Shown: piece after piece, positions 16,744 through 25,322 of the stretch
How the letters are laid out: each line of letters begins with the position of its first letter
How positions within the stretch are numbered: the stretch's first letter is position 1
Assembly (NCBI GenBank): GCA_022842725.1
Contig: JALHOZ010000013.1
Coordinates: 1-64,000, forward strand
Direction of reading: 5' to 3'
DNA length: 64,000 bases
DNA from: Saprospiraceae bacterium
GTDB lineage: Bacteria; Bacteroidota; Bacteroidia; Chitinophagales; Saprospiraceae
Notes under the pieces: generated by a model
Told to the model about the DNA's origin: nothing
The model's database searches: none
What the model saw: the letters and a program-made list of their open reading frames with translations, nothing else
Made by a program: the position numbers and the translations under genes

Positions 16744-18414
16744 ATGTCAACATTTCCCACAGATCTGGAAATCGCCCAGAATGCTAAGATTCAGCATATC
16801 AAACACATTGCAGCAAAACTGAATATTCCTGAAGATGATCTGGAATATTACGGTAAATACAAAGCTAAACTCCCGCTTTCTTTGGGAAAAGAAAAACCGG
16901 ATGGCAAACTCATACTCGTAACCGCTTTATCACCAACCAAATACGGTGAAGGTAAAACCACCACCTCTATCGGATTGAGCGATGGTCTCAACTATATCGG
17001 CAAAAAAACCATTGCTGTCCTTCGCGAACCCTCTTTGGGTCCCGTCTTTGGTGTCAAAGGTGGTGCTGCCGGCGGAGGGTATGCTCAAGTCATTCCGATG
17101 GAAGATATTAACCTTCATTTTACAGGTGATTTTTCAGCAATCGAAAAGGCAAACAATCTGCTTTCGGCATTGATCGACAATAACCTACAAAATGTAAAAC
17201 ACACACTAAACATAGACCCAAGGACTATTAGCTGGAAACGGGTGATGGATATGAATGACAGAGCTTTGCGTCATATTGTCATCGGTTTGGGCGGCAAAAC
17301 CAACGGTGTTGTGAGAGAAGATGGTTTTAATATCACACCGGCTTCCGAAATCATGGCGATTTTGTGTATGAGCAAGGATATGGACGGTCTTCAGGAACGA
17401 TTAGGCAATATTTACATTGGTCAAACCTTTGACGGAAAACCCGTTTTTGCAAGGGACCTGAAAGCAGTAGGTGCTATGGCCGTACTGCTCAAAGACGCAA
17501 TCAAGCCCAATCTTGTCCAAACATTGGAAGGAAATCCGGCTATCCTGCACGGCGGACCTTTTGCCAGTATAGCGCAGGGTACCAACACCATCATTGCGAC
17601 TAAAATGGGATTGTCCCTGGCGGATTATGTGGTGACGGAAGCGGGATTTGGTGCAGATCTCGGTGCCGAAAAATTTATCAATATCAAATGTGCTTCTTCA
17701 GGATTACAACCCAGTGCTGTCGTCATCGTAGCTACGATCAAAGCGCTGAAACATCACGGCGGACTCAAAGCAGATGAATTAAAAACACCCAATGCTGAAG
17801 CGGTAGCCAAAGGATTCTGCAATCTTCAGAAACATATCGAAAACATACAATTGTACGGTATCACACCAGTGGTTGCCATCAATCATTTTTATTCGGATTC
17901 GGATGAAGAATGTGAGGTCGTCATCAAAATGTGTGCAGAACTTGGTGTCAAAGCCGTATTGTGCAAAGGATTTGTCGACGGAGGTAAAGGAGCAGCCAAT
18001 TTGGCCCAAGCCGTTATCGATAGTATGGAACAAAACAAAGATTTCCGGTTTTTGTACGATTGGTCTGATACTGTTGAAAATAAAATCTTCACCATTGCTT
18101 CCAAAATATACGGAGCCGTGGGTGTGGAATATACTTCCAAAGCAAAATCACAACTGAAACTGATCAAAAGTCTCGGATTGGAAGGATTGCCGATGTGTAT
18201 GGTCAAAACGCCAATGAGTCTTTCAGATGATGAAAAAAAATTCGGCAGACCGGAAGGATTTACCGTCACCGTCAGAGAATTTGAAATGTCTGCCGGAGCA
18301 GGATTTTTGGTACCTTTATTAGGTGACGTCATGCGTATGCCGGGACTTCCTGCAGAACCCAGTGCAGAAAGAATCAGCATTGATCAGGATGGAAAAGTTT
18401 GGGGATTGTTCTGA
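16744..18414 (+). CDS. fhs: Formate-tetrahydrofolate ligase (556 aa)
   Basis: ATP-dependent formylation of tetrahydrofolate to 10-formyl-THF, for one-carbon metabolism. The P-loop is SPTKYGEGKTTTSIG (about residues 63-77); the family signature GVKGGAAGGGYAQVIPMEDINLHF follows. Further conserved parts are VVREDGFNITPASE and EAGFGADLGAEKF, and the C-terminal FEMSAGAGFLVPLLGDVMRMPGL is intact. The length is normal for bacterial Fhs. The ATG at 16744 is preferred over 16726 because family members begin close to this point. It sits after the ald terminator and 37 nt before the WG-repeat gene, so those two may share a transcript. Confidence 0.96.
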   Translation: MSTFPTDLEIAQNAKIQHIKHIAAKLNIPEDDLEYYGKYKAKLPLSLGKEKPDGKLILVTALSPTKYGEGKTTTSIGLSDGLNYIGKKTIAVLREPSLGPVFGVKGGAAGGGYAQVIPMEDINLHFTGDFSAIEKANNLLSALIDNNLQNVKHTLNIDPRTISWKRVMDMNDRALRHIVIGLGGKTNGVVREDGFNITPASEIMAILCMSKDMDGLQERLGNIYIGQTFDGKPVFARDLKAVGAMAVLLKDAIKPNLVQTLEGNPAILHGGPFASIAQGTNTIIATKMGLSLADYVVTEAGFGADLGAEKFINIKCASSGLQPSAVVIVATIKALKHHGGLKADELKTPNAEAVAKGFCNLQKHIENIQLYGITPVVAINHFYSDSDEECEVVIKMCAELGVKAVLCKGFVDGGKGAANLAQAVIDSMEQNKDFRFLYDWSDTVENKIFTIASKIYGAVGVEYTSKAKSQLKLIKSLGLEGLPMCMVKTPMSLSDDEKKFGRPEGFTVTVREFEMSAGAGFLVPLLGDVMRMPGLPAEPSAERISIDQDGKVWGLF

Positions 18415-18451
18415 TCCGTTGTTTGACTTCATAAAAATGTAAAGCTTAACC

Positions 18452-20506
18452 ATGTTTTTAAGTCTTAGATTGAAAATCATTATGGTTTTCCTGGTATTTG
18501 CTTTTTGTTTGTCAGCACAAACAAAAAAACGCGTTTTTGTTGATGAATCTTTGCAAAAAAAAGGAGTCATGGATGTCGCCGGAAATGTCATTGTTCCTGC
18601 TATTTATGATGATATTGAACCCAATCCTCTGGAAATATTTGCCGGCAAAAAAGATGGAAAAATGTTATTGTTTAATGGAGATGGTTCCATTCGTGTGCCA
18701 TTGATGTATCAGCACATCCAAGCGCACTTCAACAATTTTTCCAATCAGTATGGATTTGCGGCTGTAACAAAAAATGACAAACTAAAAAACTCCTGGGGTA
18801 TGATTCGTGACGATGGAAAAATCATCATTCCGGAAAAATATCAATATGTCAGAGCGATCAATGAAAACTTGTTGGTTGCCAGAACTTACGAAGAAAAAAT
18901 TTTATATTTTTTTAATGCAAAGGGTGAAATCATCAAAAGTATTCCTGGTAAAATAGTCGAACCTCATGATATAGACAATACCTGTTTTGGTATTGAAGGG
19001 CTTGACCACAAAACGAATATTTACAATTCCGACCTCGAACTGATCACACCAAACGATCCGGGGTCCGGTTATTGGACCAATGGAAATGAAACCATTCTCA
19101 GATCTGATCCTAATAAAGGTAATTATGCTTTAGGCATGGTGAATCATAAAGGAAAAACCATCATTCCTTTTGAATATCAATCTTTTAAACATGGTTTGGA
19201 TGGTCATTGGATTAGCCGTAAAAAAAACAGTGATTACACTTTGGAAACATCTGTTGTGTATGATCAAAAAGGAAAAATAATCATACCTGAAGGTAATTTT
19301 CAGGTCATTATCAATCCGAATTATTACATGACCGCGGACAAAACGAGTGATCTTGTCTGTCTTTATGATAAAAAGGGCAATAAAGTTTTACCCGGACAAT
19401 ACACTTATAGCAGGGCGTACAGCGGTCAAAAAAATGAAAGAACTTTGGACTGGTATTATTTTTATGATCATTATGCATTAACAAGCAAGTCTACCGGCGA
19501 ATTGTACTTTCTGCAACCAAACGGGAAAATAACTACCTTAAATGGCTACACAAACTTTGAGTATTTTTCAGAAAATTATCCTTTGATTGCTACGAAAATG
19601 AATGATAGTCTTGGTTACGGACGAAGCACACTAGTGGATTTTGATGGTAAAAATTTATTGGATACAACTTATTCTTCGATCAAATATACGCATGATCCAA
19701 ACATGTATTTTGTAGTGGGTGATTTTAACTCAAAACCAAGGATATTGAATCTTGCTGATAAAAAACTTTCGCCGGAAAATTACAGACAAATAACCTGGAT
19801 GTTAAATAATTATTACGTCCTTCAAAAAGAAAAAGAATATTTGATTGTAAATCAGAAGATGGAAAAAGTTTTTTCTTCAGCCACAACCATCAGGGAGCCG
19901 GTCAATGTACATTATATTGCTTATCACAAATCAAAAGTGCTAAAAGGTAAAATGATTGCTTTGGTGGATGATTATAAATATTATCCGGTTTTTACAGCCA
20001 TCAATGAATATGGAGACACGGCAAGTATTGACCCGCGAAAATACGAAAACCTTCCGGTAAGAACTCCGGAGAAAAAGGTTGAAGAAAAATTTTCAGAACC
20101 CATTAAAGAAATTGTGTTGACTGAAAAAATGGGGATTATGGAAGAAATGTCAAAACCTGTAGAAAAAGTCAAAGAACAGGATTCATCTGTCGAAATCCAA
20201 AATTTTGCAGAACAAATGCCTTTATTTCCGGGAGGAACAGAAGCCATGAATGAATATATTGGCAAAAATTTAAAATATCCCGTTGTTGCCATGGAAAATG
20301 GTATTGAAGGCAAAGTGATCGTAACTTGTGTTGTTGAAAAAGACGGTTCCCTGACTGAATGTAAAGTCGCCAAGGGTATAGGTGGAGGTTGCGATGAGGA
20401 AGCATTAAAGCTGGTAAAATCATTTCCGAAATTTACTCCGGGAAAACAAAAAGGTGAGCCTGTCAGGGTACAATACACTTTACCGGTCAAATTTAAGCTC
20501 AATTAA
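18452..20506 (+). CDS. Secreted WG-repeat protein with TonB C-terminal domain (684 aa)
   Basis: A signal peptide at the start (IIMVFLVFAFCLSAQ) predicts export to the periplasm; a start at the internal Met11 is also possible. The body has degenerate WG repeats of about 30-60 residues (SWGMIRDDGKIIIPEKYQYV; LGMVNHKGKTIIPFEYQS). After a charged Glu/Lys/Pro linker (about 540-595), residues 600-684 form a TonB C-terminal fold: LFPGGTEAMNEYIGKNLKYP, GKVIVTCVVEKDGS and VQYTLPVKFKLN. In Bacteroidota such solitary TonB-C domains occur on many secreted proteins and need not energise transport. Role unknown. Confidence 0.82.
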   Translation: MFLSLRLKIIMVFLVFAFCLSAQTKKRVFVDESLQKKGVMDVAGNVIVPAIYDDIEPNPLEIFAGKKDGKMLLFNGDGSIRVPLMYQHIQAHFNNFSNQYGFAAVTKNDKLKNSWGMIRDDGKIIIPEKYQYVRAINENLLVARTYEEKILYFFNAKGEIIKSIPGKIVEPHDIDNTCFGIEGLDHKTNIYNSDLELITPNDPGSGYWTNGNETILRSDPNKGNYALGMVNHKGKTIIPFEYQSFKHGLDGHWISRKKNSDYTLETSVVYDQKGKIIIPEGNFQVIINPNYYMTADKTSDLVCLYDKKGNKVLPGQYTYSRAYSGQKNERTLDWYYFYDHYALTSKSTGELYFLQPNGKITTLNGYTNFEYFSENYPLIATKMNDSLGYGRSTLVDFDGKNLLDTTYSSIKYTHDPNMYFVVGDFNSKPRILNLADKKLSPENYRQITWMLNNYYVLQKEKEYLIVNQKMEKVFSSATTIREPVNVHYIAYHKSKVLKGKMIALVDDYKYYPVFTAINEYGDTASIDPRKYENLPVRTPEKKVEEKFSEPIKEIVLTEKMGIMEEMSKPVEKVKEQDSSVEIQNFAEQMPLFPGGTEAMNEYIGKNLKYPVVAMENGIEGKVIVTCVVEKDGSLTECKVAKGIGGGCDEEALKLVKSFPKFTPGKQKGEPVRVQYTLPVKFKLN

Positions 20507-20545
20507 TCATTTTTCAATTAGGTAATTCATTTCACCACAAATATC

Positions 20546-21466
20546 ATGAACTTCCGATACGCCAGACATACCACAGATTTACAAAACATCACAAATTTTT
20601 ATACTGACGTTGCAGGTCTGTCAATATTAGGCTCTTTTGAAAATCACGATGGTTATGACGGTATTTTTTTGGGTTTTCCCGAAAGGGATTGGCATTTGGA
20701 ATTTACCCTATCGGAAAATAAACCACATCACACATTTGATGAAGATGACGCCCTGGTTTTTTACGTGTATTCAGATATAGAATGGGTGGCCATTCAAAAA
20801 AAACTGCACAAGTCCGGTATCGCGACAGAACAACCCAAAAATCCGTATTGGGCACAAAATGGCATGATGATTTCGGATCCTGACGGACACAAAATTATTT
20901 TTTCCGTTCAACACAAAAAGCTGACTTCTGCAGACGATCTCACAAAGCTGGTCAGGTCCAAAAACATAGAAACATGGAGTGATTTGCTGGAATTTGTGCG
21001 ACATTTGCCATATGGACGAAATGAAAACCGCGAAGATTTTTCATTGGTCATTTCTGAAAAAAAAGGCAGTTGCAGTTCAAAACATGCATTGCTCAAAAAA
21101 ATAGCAGAAAAAAATCAGATTCCCGGCGTACATCTCATCCTGGGTATGTATAAAATGAATCAACACAACACGCCCAAAATCGGTACGACCCTAACAGAAC
21201 ACGGATTGGATTACCTTCCCGAAGCACATTGTTATCTCAAACTTAATGATACCCGTTTTGATCTTACCCTTGGAAATGACCATTTTGAAATCCCAAAAAA
21301 AGATATTCTGAAAGAAATCGTAATTGCTCCTGAAGATGTTACTTCTTTTAAGGTAGCCTATCACCAAACCTTTTTGAAAATATGGATGGCGGAAAACAAC
21401 ATTTCACAGGATTTTACTACCCTTTGGTCGGTCAGAGAAATGTGTATCCAAAAATTGTCGGAATAA
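20546..21466 (+). CDS. VOC-domain / transglutaminase-like fusion protein (306 aa)
   Basis: Two domains in one chain. Residues about 1-120 are a vicinal-oxygen-chelate (glyoxalase/bleomycin-resistance) module: FRYARHTTDLQNITNFYTDV, WHLEFTLSE and MISDPDGHKIIFS, with His and Glu at typical metal positions. Residues about 130-300 look like a transglutaminase/arylamine-transferase-type papain-fold domain, with candidate Cys-His-Asp triad at Cys175 (GSCSSKHALL), His228 (EAHCYLKL) and Asp238 (RFDLTL). No signal peptide, so cytoplasmic. Each half resembles stand-alone Bacteroidota proteins. Substrate unknown. It follows the WG-repeat gene by 39 nt. Confidence 0.72.
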   Translation: MNFRYARHTTDLQNITNFYTDVAGLSILGSFENHDGYDGIFLGFPERDWHLEFTLSENKPHHTFDEDDALVFYVYSDIEWVAIQKKLHKSGIATEQPKNPYWAQNGMMISDPDGHKIIFSVQHKKLTSADDLTKLVRSKNIETWSDLLEFVRHLPYGRNENREDFSLVISEKKGSCSSKHALLKKIAEKNQIPGVHLILGMYKMNQHNTPKIGTTLTEHGLDYLPEAHCYLKLNDTRFDLTLGNDHFEIPKKDILKEIVIAPEDVTSFKVAYHQTFLKIWMAENNISQDFTTLWSVREMCIQKLSE

Positions 21467-21645
21467 CCCAACGAGGTGATAAAAAAACAGTCTGTTTTCA
21501 ATAAGTTTCAGGTTCTGTTATGATGGGTAAAAAACAATTTTACACCCAACAGAAGCCGGATTATTGCATTAACACTATAAAAGGTTATTGACATTCAACC
21601 ACCTATAGATTTTTTTTATACCTTAGCCTCTTCAATAACCAACCA

Positions 21646-22926
21646 ATGAGTACATTTGCCATCAATGATAAACGTGTGATCAACGCCTGGGCCATTTTTG
21701 ACTGGGCAAATTCGGCGTATTCTCTGGTCATTTCCACAGCGATTTTTCCCATTTATTTTATAGCATATACGCCGGAAAACATTCAGTTGGGAAGCCTGAA
21801 TTTCAGCAATTCAGCCTTATATTCCTTTGCGGTGACATTTTCTTATTTGATCATTGCCTTTTTGTCACCGGTTCTGTCGGGTATCGCGGATTACAGCGGG
21901 AGGCGCAAGTTTTTTCTGCACATCTTTACGTTGGTGGGATCTATGGCTTGTATGGTATTATATCTTTTTAAGGGAGAGCCACAACTTTGGCTTGGAACCA
22001 CGGCATTTATCATGGCGACGGTAGGATTTTCAGGTAGTCTGGTTTTTTACGATTCCTATCTGCCATTGATTGTGACCGAAGATCGCTACAATGCCGTCAG
22101 TGCCAAAGGATATACCCTGGGATATATTGGTAGTGTCATCTTACTGATCACCATTTTGTTTTTGGGCAATAAACCCGAATGGTTTGGTTTGCAGGACAGT
22201 CAGGCTGCTTATCGGTTGGGATTTTTGTTGGTCGGGCTTTGGTGGGTCATTTTTGCTCAGTATACTTTGCGATATTTACCCAAAGACAAAAGGACCAACT
22301 TTACAGAAAAAGTATTTAAAAACGGTTTTCTGGAATTAAAAAAAGCATTCCGTAATGTCAGAGCCAATCCTAACATTCTGATGTTTTTGTCGGCCTTCTT
22401 TTTTTATTCTGCCGGAGTACAAACAGTCATTTATCTGGCTACGGTTTTTGCCAAACAGGAATTACAATTTGAATCCACCGAACTCATTTTGTTGGTATTG
22501 ATACTACAACTCGTCGCAATCCTCGGTGCATATTTATTTTCTTTGGTGGGAAGTAAGTACGGCAACAGGCTTTCCATTATGATCATGTTGGGTATATGGA
22601 TAGCTATCTGCATTGGTGCTTACGTGACAACCAGCAAAAGTTTTTTTTACTTTCTGGCGATTTTGGTCGGTATGGTGATGGGTGGAATTCAAAGTCTTTC
22701 GAGGGCGAGTTATTCATCCATAATTCCGGAAAAAAAGGACACCACTTCTTATTTCAGTCTGATGGATGTGATCTATAAAATGGCCATTGTTACAGGCACT
22801 TTTTCGTTTGGTCTTGCCGAAAATCTGACGGGAAATATGCGGAATTCCGTACTGGTTTTGGGTGTTTTTTTCCTGTTGGGGATGTTGTTTATTTCGAGAA
22901 CCAAACTGCCGAAATGGTCGGCCTGA
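21646..22926 (+). CDS. UMF1-type MFS transporter (426 aa)
   Basis: Polytopic inner-membrane protein with about 12 hydrophobic segments. The N-terminus (INAWAIFDWANSAYSLVISTAIFPIYF) is the hallmark of the UMF1/Atg22-like MFS branch. Cytoplasmic loop signatures include GIADYSGRRKFFL after TM2 and GGIQSLSRASYSSIIPE near the end of the second half. Family members are thought to export amino acids or other small solutes, but the substrate here cannot be told. It stands alone after about 180 bp and converges with the Crp-family gene. Confidence 0.88.
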   Translation: MSTFAINDKRVINAWAIFDWANSAYSLVISTAIFPIYFIAYTPENIQLGSLNFSNSALYSFAVTFSYLIIAFLSPVLSGIADYSGRRKFFLHIFTLVGSMACMVLYLFKGEPQLWLGTTAFIMATVGFSGSLVFYDSYLPLIVTEDRYNAVSAKGYTLGYIGSVILLITILFLGNKPEWFGLQDSQAAYRLGFLLVGLWWVIFAQYTLRYLPKDKRTNFTEKVFKNGFLELKKAFRNVRANPNILMFLSAFFFYSAGVQTVIYLATVFAKQELQFESTELILLVLILQLVAILGAYLFSLVGSKYGNRLSIMIMLGIWIAICIGAYVTTSKSFFYFLAILVGMVMGGIQSLSRASYSSIIPEKKDTTSYFSLMDVIYKMAIVTGTFSFGLAENLTGNMRNSVLVLGVFFLLGMLFISRTKLPKWSA

Positions 22927-23034
22927 TGAAAGGAGATGTTATAAAAACAGAGGAGAAACGAAAATAAAATCCATTCTTTTTTTTCGTAAGATAAAACTTA
23001 AGTAACCTGAATTTTGGATAGAAAAACCTTTGAT

Positions 23035-23676
23035 TTATTTTTTATCCGAAGGCATTCTCAGAAAAATTTTATTCCTTCCCAATTCCACCATTCCTTTGTC
23101 TTCGAGTTGTTTTAAAAGCCGGGAAATGACCACTCTGGCAGTTGCCAATTCGTGGGCCAATTGTTCGTGCGTTACTTCGAGAATATAACTTCCGGTGAGT
23201 TTTTGTTTTTTGTGCAACAGGTCGAGAAGTCTTTCGTCTACTTTTTTAAAAGCGATGGCATTGACCAGTTCGAGGAGTTCGTCAAAACGTTTGTGGTAGA
23301 GATTAAACATGTATTCGAGCCATTGCGGATATTCGCGGATGAGGTCGCGTATTCTTTCGATAGGCAAAAAGAGGATTTCCGTGATTTCCTCAGCCACAAC
23401 TTTGACCTTACTCGTTTCATGGTGTAATCCTCCCATAAAGGACATGATACAACTTTCACCGCCACGAAGGTAGTACATCAGGATTTCGCGGCCTTCGTCA
23501 TCAGAACGAAGGACCTGCAGGCTGCCGCTGATGACAATGGGAACTGAACGGATGTATGATTGTTCGGAAATGAGGACTTCTCCCTTTTTAAGCGTTTTTA
23601 AAGTTGATAAAGCAAATAATTTTTCTTTGAGACCGGGAGAAGATTTAAATTCAGGAATTTGTTCGAGGTTGACCAT
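23035..23676 (-). CDS. Crp/Fnr-family transcriptional regulator (213 aa)
   Basis: Cyclic-nucleotide-binding beta-roll at about residues 20-115 (LKKGEVLISEQSYIRSVPIVISGSLQVLR; YLRGGESCIMSFMGGL). A dimerisation helix follows, then a C-terminal winged helix with HTH THEQLAHELATARVVISRLLKQLEDKG. No Cys cluster for an iron-sulfur centre is present at the N-terminus, so it is not a classical Fnr. The cNMP phosphate cassette is not conserved, so the ligand is uncertain. It converges with the MFS transporter. Upstream DNA on its own strand holds the first copy of repeat family 1 but no clear promoter. Confidence 0.9.
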   Translation of the reverse strand: MVNLEQIPEFKSSPGLKEKLFALSTLKTLKKGEVLISEQSYIRSVPIVISGSLQVLRSDDEGREILMYYLRGGESCIMSFMGGLHHETSKVKVVAEEITEILFLPIERIRDLIREYPQWLEYMFNLYHKRFDELLELVNAIAFKKVDERLLDLLHKKQKLTGSYILEVTHEQLAHELATARVVISRLLKQLEDKGMVELGRNKIFLRMPSDKK

Positions 23677-24149
23677 GTTTTGTTTGTATTAATAACCCAA
23701 ACCAAAAGGTCCGGGAAAAGTATCTGAAAATATGTGGCTAAGTTAATAGTTTTGAATGGTAAAACCATAATTTTTTGAAAATTGTTTTTAATTGCCGGAT
23801 TTCTTAAATTTGTATGATTTGTTGAAAACAAAGTTGTTCGGGAATTTTGCAGATTACCCATTAAAAATGCCGGAAAGACAACATCGTGATTGCAAACTGC
23901 CGTACGGTAAGACGATCAGCATTGAAAACTACCCTACGGATTTCTCAGGCTCCACAGCGCCATCGAAATGACGTAGGAATAAAGTTTAATGTGAGGTAGG
24001 AAGGGAGTTTGAAAACTTATTTTATTAAAATATAACAAAGTAGCATTAAAAATGGTTGAAAAATCGCACTGCAGTTTTGCAAAGTCGCTCTGGCAGCTTG
24101 TCATCACGCGGAACTTTTGTAAACGGTCATCTGTTATTAAGAATATAAT
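23677..24149. other. 473-bp intergenic stretch with repeat copy A
   Basis: No gene supported (23598..23861 is a shadow). Contains the partial repeat at 23938-24018 and otherwise nothing recognised. Confidence 0.5.
23938..24018 (+). repeat. Repeat family 1, copy A (degraded)
   Basis: The first 56 nt (GGATTTCTCAGGCTCCACAG onward, to ...TTTAATGTG) match copy B at 24787 with a single difference. The following AGGTAGGAAGGGAGTTTG is a decayed version of the hairpin arm seen in copies B and C2. The 5' part forms a nested stem: ATTTC..GAAAT outside, GGCTC/GCGCC (imperfect) inside. Confidence 0.8.
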
Positions 24150-24157
24150 TACATTTG
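24150..24157 (+). promoter_or_regulatory. Candidate -7 box TACATTTG of the YoeB-like TA pair
   Basis: Perfect TAnnTTTG ending 16 nt before the antitoxin ATG. The nearest TTTTG (24115-24119) is about 30 nt away, too far for a normal -33 element. Confidence 0.45.
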
Positions 24158-24173
24158 TATAAAATACTTCACA

Positions 24174-24386
24174 ATGGAGACATTAATCATCCGCACAGAA
24201 AAAGAAAAGCTTAGTGCTCTTAAGACATTTTTGGAAGAAATGAATATCACCTTTGAAATTAAAAAGCCAAAAGTCAAAAAGGAAGATCGGCCATATGATC
24301 CTATGTTTGTAAAAAAGATACTTGATACCGAAAATGAAAAAACTATTAGAGTAAACCCGGCAAAAATATGGGAAAGTATTTTATAG
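24174..24386 (+). CDS. Antitoxin-like protein of a YoeB-type TA pair (70 aa)
   Basis: Small charged protein (METLIIRTEKEKLSALKTFLEEMNITFEIKK) resembling the DUF2683-type antitoxins that precede YoeB/RelE toxins in Bacteroidota. A short N-terminal beta-strand is followed by a helix, then a Lys/Glu-rich, probably disordered tail (VKKILDTENEKTIRVNPAKIWESIL) that would wrap the toxin. It overlaps the toxin gene by 19 nt, the usual TA organisation that keeps translation coupled. No DNA-binding fold is obvious. Confidence 0.75.
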   Translation: METLIIRTEKEKLSALKTFLEEMNITFEIKKPKVKKEDRPYDPMFVKKILDTENEKTIRVNPAKIWESIL

Positions 24387-24640
24387 AAATAAAAGAAACT
24401 GCTCAAAAAGAGATGAAGCAAATTCAAAAGTCCGGGGACAAATCTACCATAAAAAAACTTGAATTAATATTGATTGAACTTGAAAATCATCCTACAACAG
24501 GTACGGGAAAACCCGAACAACTCAAACACGAATTATCCGGTTATTGGAGCCGAAGACTCAATATAAAAGATCGGTTGATCTATCAAATTCTGGAAAAAGA
24601 AGTCATTGTCGTTATAGTCTCTGCATTAGATCATTATTAA
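24368..24640 (+). CDS. YoeB/RelE-family mRNA interferase toxin (90 aa)
   Basis: The C-terminal half has the YoeB signature: HPTTGTGKPEQLKHELSGYW, then SRRLNIKDRLIYQI, ending SALDHY. In YoeB the conserved Glu, Arg and His/Tyr residues of this section carry out ribosome-dependent mRNA cleavage. Candidates here are E38 or E50, R59-R60, R65 and the terminal HY. The length is normal. It is translationally coupled to the 70-aa antitoxin. The pair is bracketed by repeat family 1 copies A and B, so it may have moved or be deletable as a unit. Confidence 0.88.
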   Translation: MGKYFIEIKETAQKEMKQIQKSGDKSTIKKLELILIELENHPTTGTGKPEQLKHELSGYWSRRLNIKDRLIYQILEKEVIVVIVSALDHY

Positions 24641-24701
24641 AAAAGTGTAATATAAACGTTCAATTGTCGAAGCCTGTTACAACGATCCCCCCGATGGTCG
24701 C

Positions 24702-24752
24702 AATTTGCAACAACGATCCTATTTTTTAAGAATTTGTAATTCGACACCACAA
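24702..24752 (+). repeat. Repeat family 2, copy 1
   Basis: TTTGCAACAACGATCC followed by AGAATTTGTAATTC and then ACACCACAAAT. It aligns along about 50 nt with 31316-31366 and 32066-32116; the bases just upstream (GGTCGCAA) retain part of the palindrome seen intact at 32058. Confidence 0.6.
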
Positions 24753-24786
24753 ATATTAATACATTAAAGCTCAAAACTTAGCATCG

Positions 24787-24921
24787 GGATTTCTCAGGCG
24801 CCACAGCGCCATCGAAATGACGTAGGAATAAAGTTTAATGTGGGGAAGCAAGGAAGTTCGGCAAGGCCGAACTTCCTTGCCTCCCCACATTCCCATATCA
24901 AAAATTGTCATTTCGAACCAC
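24787..24921 (+). repeat. Repeat family 1, copy B
   Basis: It begins with the nested stem ATTTC-tca-GGCGC-caca-GCGCC-atc-GAAAT. A 21-bp hairpin follows at 24842-24886 (arms starting GGGGAAGCAAGGAAG, loop aag) with one A-C mismatch. It ends with CAAAAATTGTCATTTCGAACCAC, the left arm of the terminal palindrome whose right arm is missing here. Confidence 0.88.
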
Positions 24922-25018
24922 TTCATCTTGCAGGATAAAATTCATAATATAGCATCCGGTTTCAAATTGATTCATGTTGGTTAATTCAGTGTATAGGATG
25001 TTCATTATTAAAATCAAC

Positions 25019-25049
25019 TTGACAAGTTGACAAATACATTGTATCTTTG
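25019..25049 (+). promoter_or_regulatory. Promoter of the Phd/VapC-like TA operon with tandem TTGACAA
   Basis: -33 TTG at 25019-25021 and a perfect -7 TATCTTTG at 25042-25049, 20 nt apart. The -33 region reads TTGACAAGTTGACAA, a direct repeat that may serve as an operator for the antitoxin. It places the start of translation at ATG 25069, not the TTG at 25027 used in the ORF track. Confidence 0.7.
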
Positions 25050-25068
25050 CAATCAAATAATATGTAGT

Positions 25069-25317
25069 ATGATACAAACAATGCATATAGGTGATTTTAA
25101 ATCAAGGTTTTCAGAAGTTGTTGAGCTGATAAAAAAAGGAGTAACTATAAAAGTGATTAAAGGAAAATCGGGTGATGTGGTGGGATACTTCGGCAAAAAC
25201 ATACCACCTTCTGAAAAGAAAAAAAGAAAGCTTGGATTCCTGGCTGATAATGGTATAGATATTAAAAAAGAAGATCTTCAGTGGTCAAAAGAAGAACTTG
25301 AAGAAATGGGATTTTAG
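25069..25317 (+). CDS. Phd/YefM-type antitoxin (82 aa)
   Basis: N-terminal MIQTMHIGDFKSRFSEVVELIKKGVTIKVIKG has the Phd/YefM pattern of a strand, a helix and a strand with the motif FKSRFSEVVELIKKG for DNA binding and dimerisation. The C-terminal tail (KKEDLQWSKEELEEMGF) is acidic and would occlude the PIN active site. The track start at 25027 is a TTG inside the promoter, so ATG 25069 (or 25081) is right. The toxin starts 5 nt after the stop. Confidence 0.85.
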   Translation: MIQTMHIGDFKSRFSEVVELIKKGVTIKVIKGKSGDVVGYFGKNIPPSEKKKRKLGFLADNGIDIKKEDLQWSKEELEEMGF

Positions 25318-25322
25318 GTATA

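Noticed and set aside
25027-25068. ORF-track start (TTG 25027) for the Phd-like antitoxin
   Set aside because: It overlaps the -33 region and lies upstream of the predicted transcript start; ATG 25069 fits the family.
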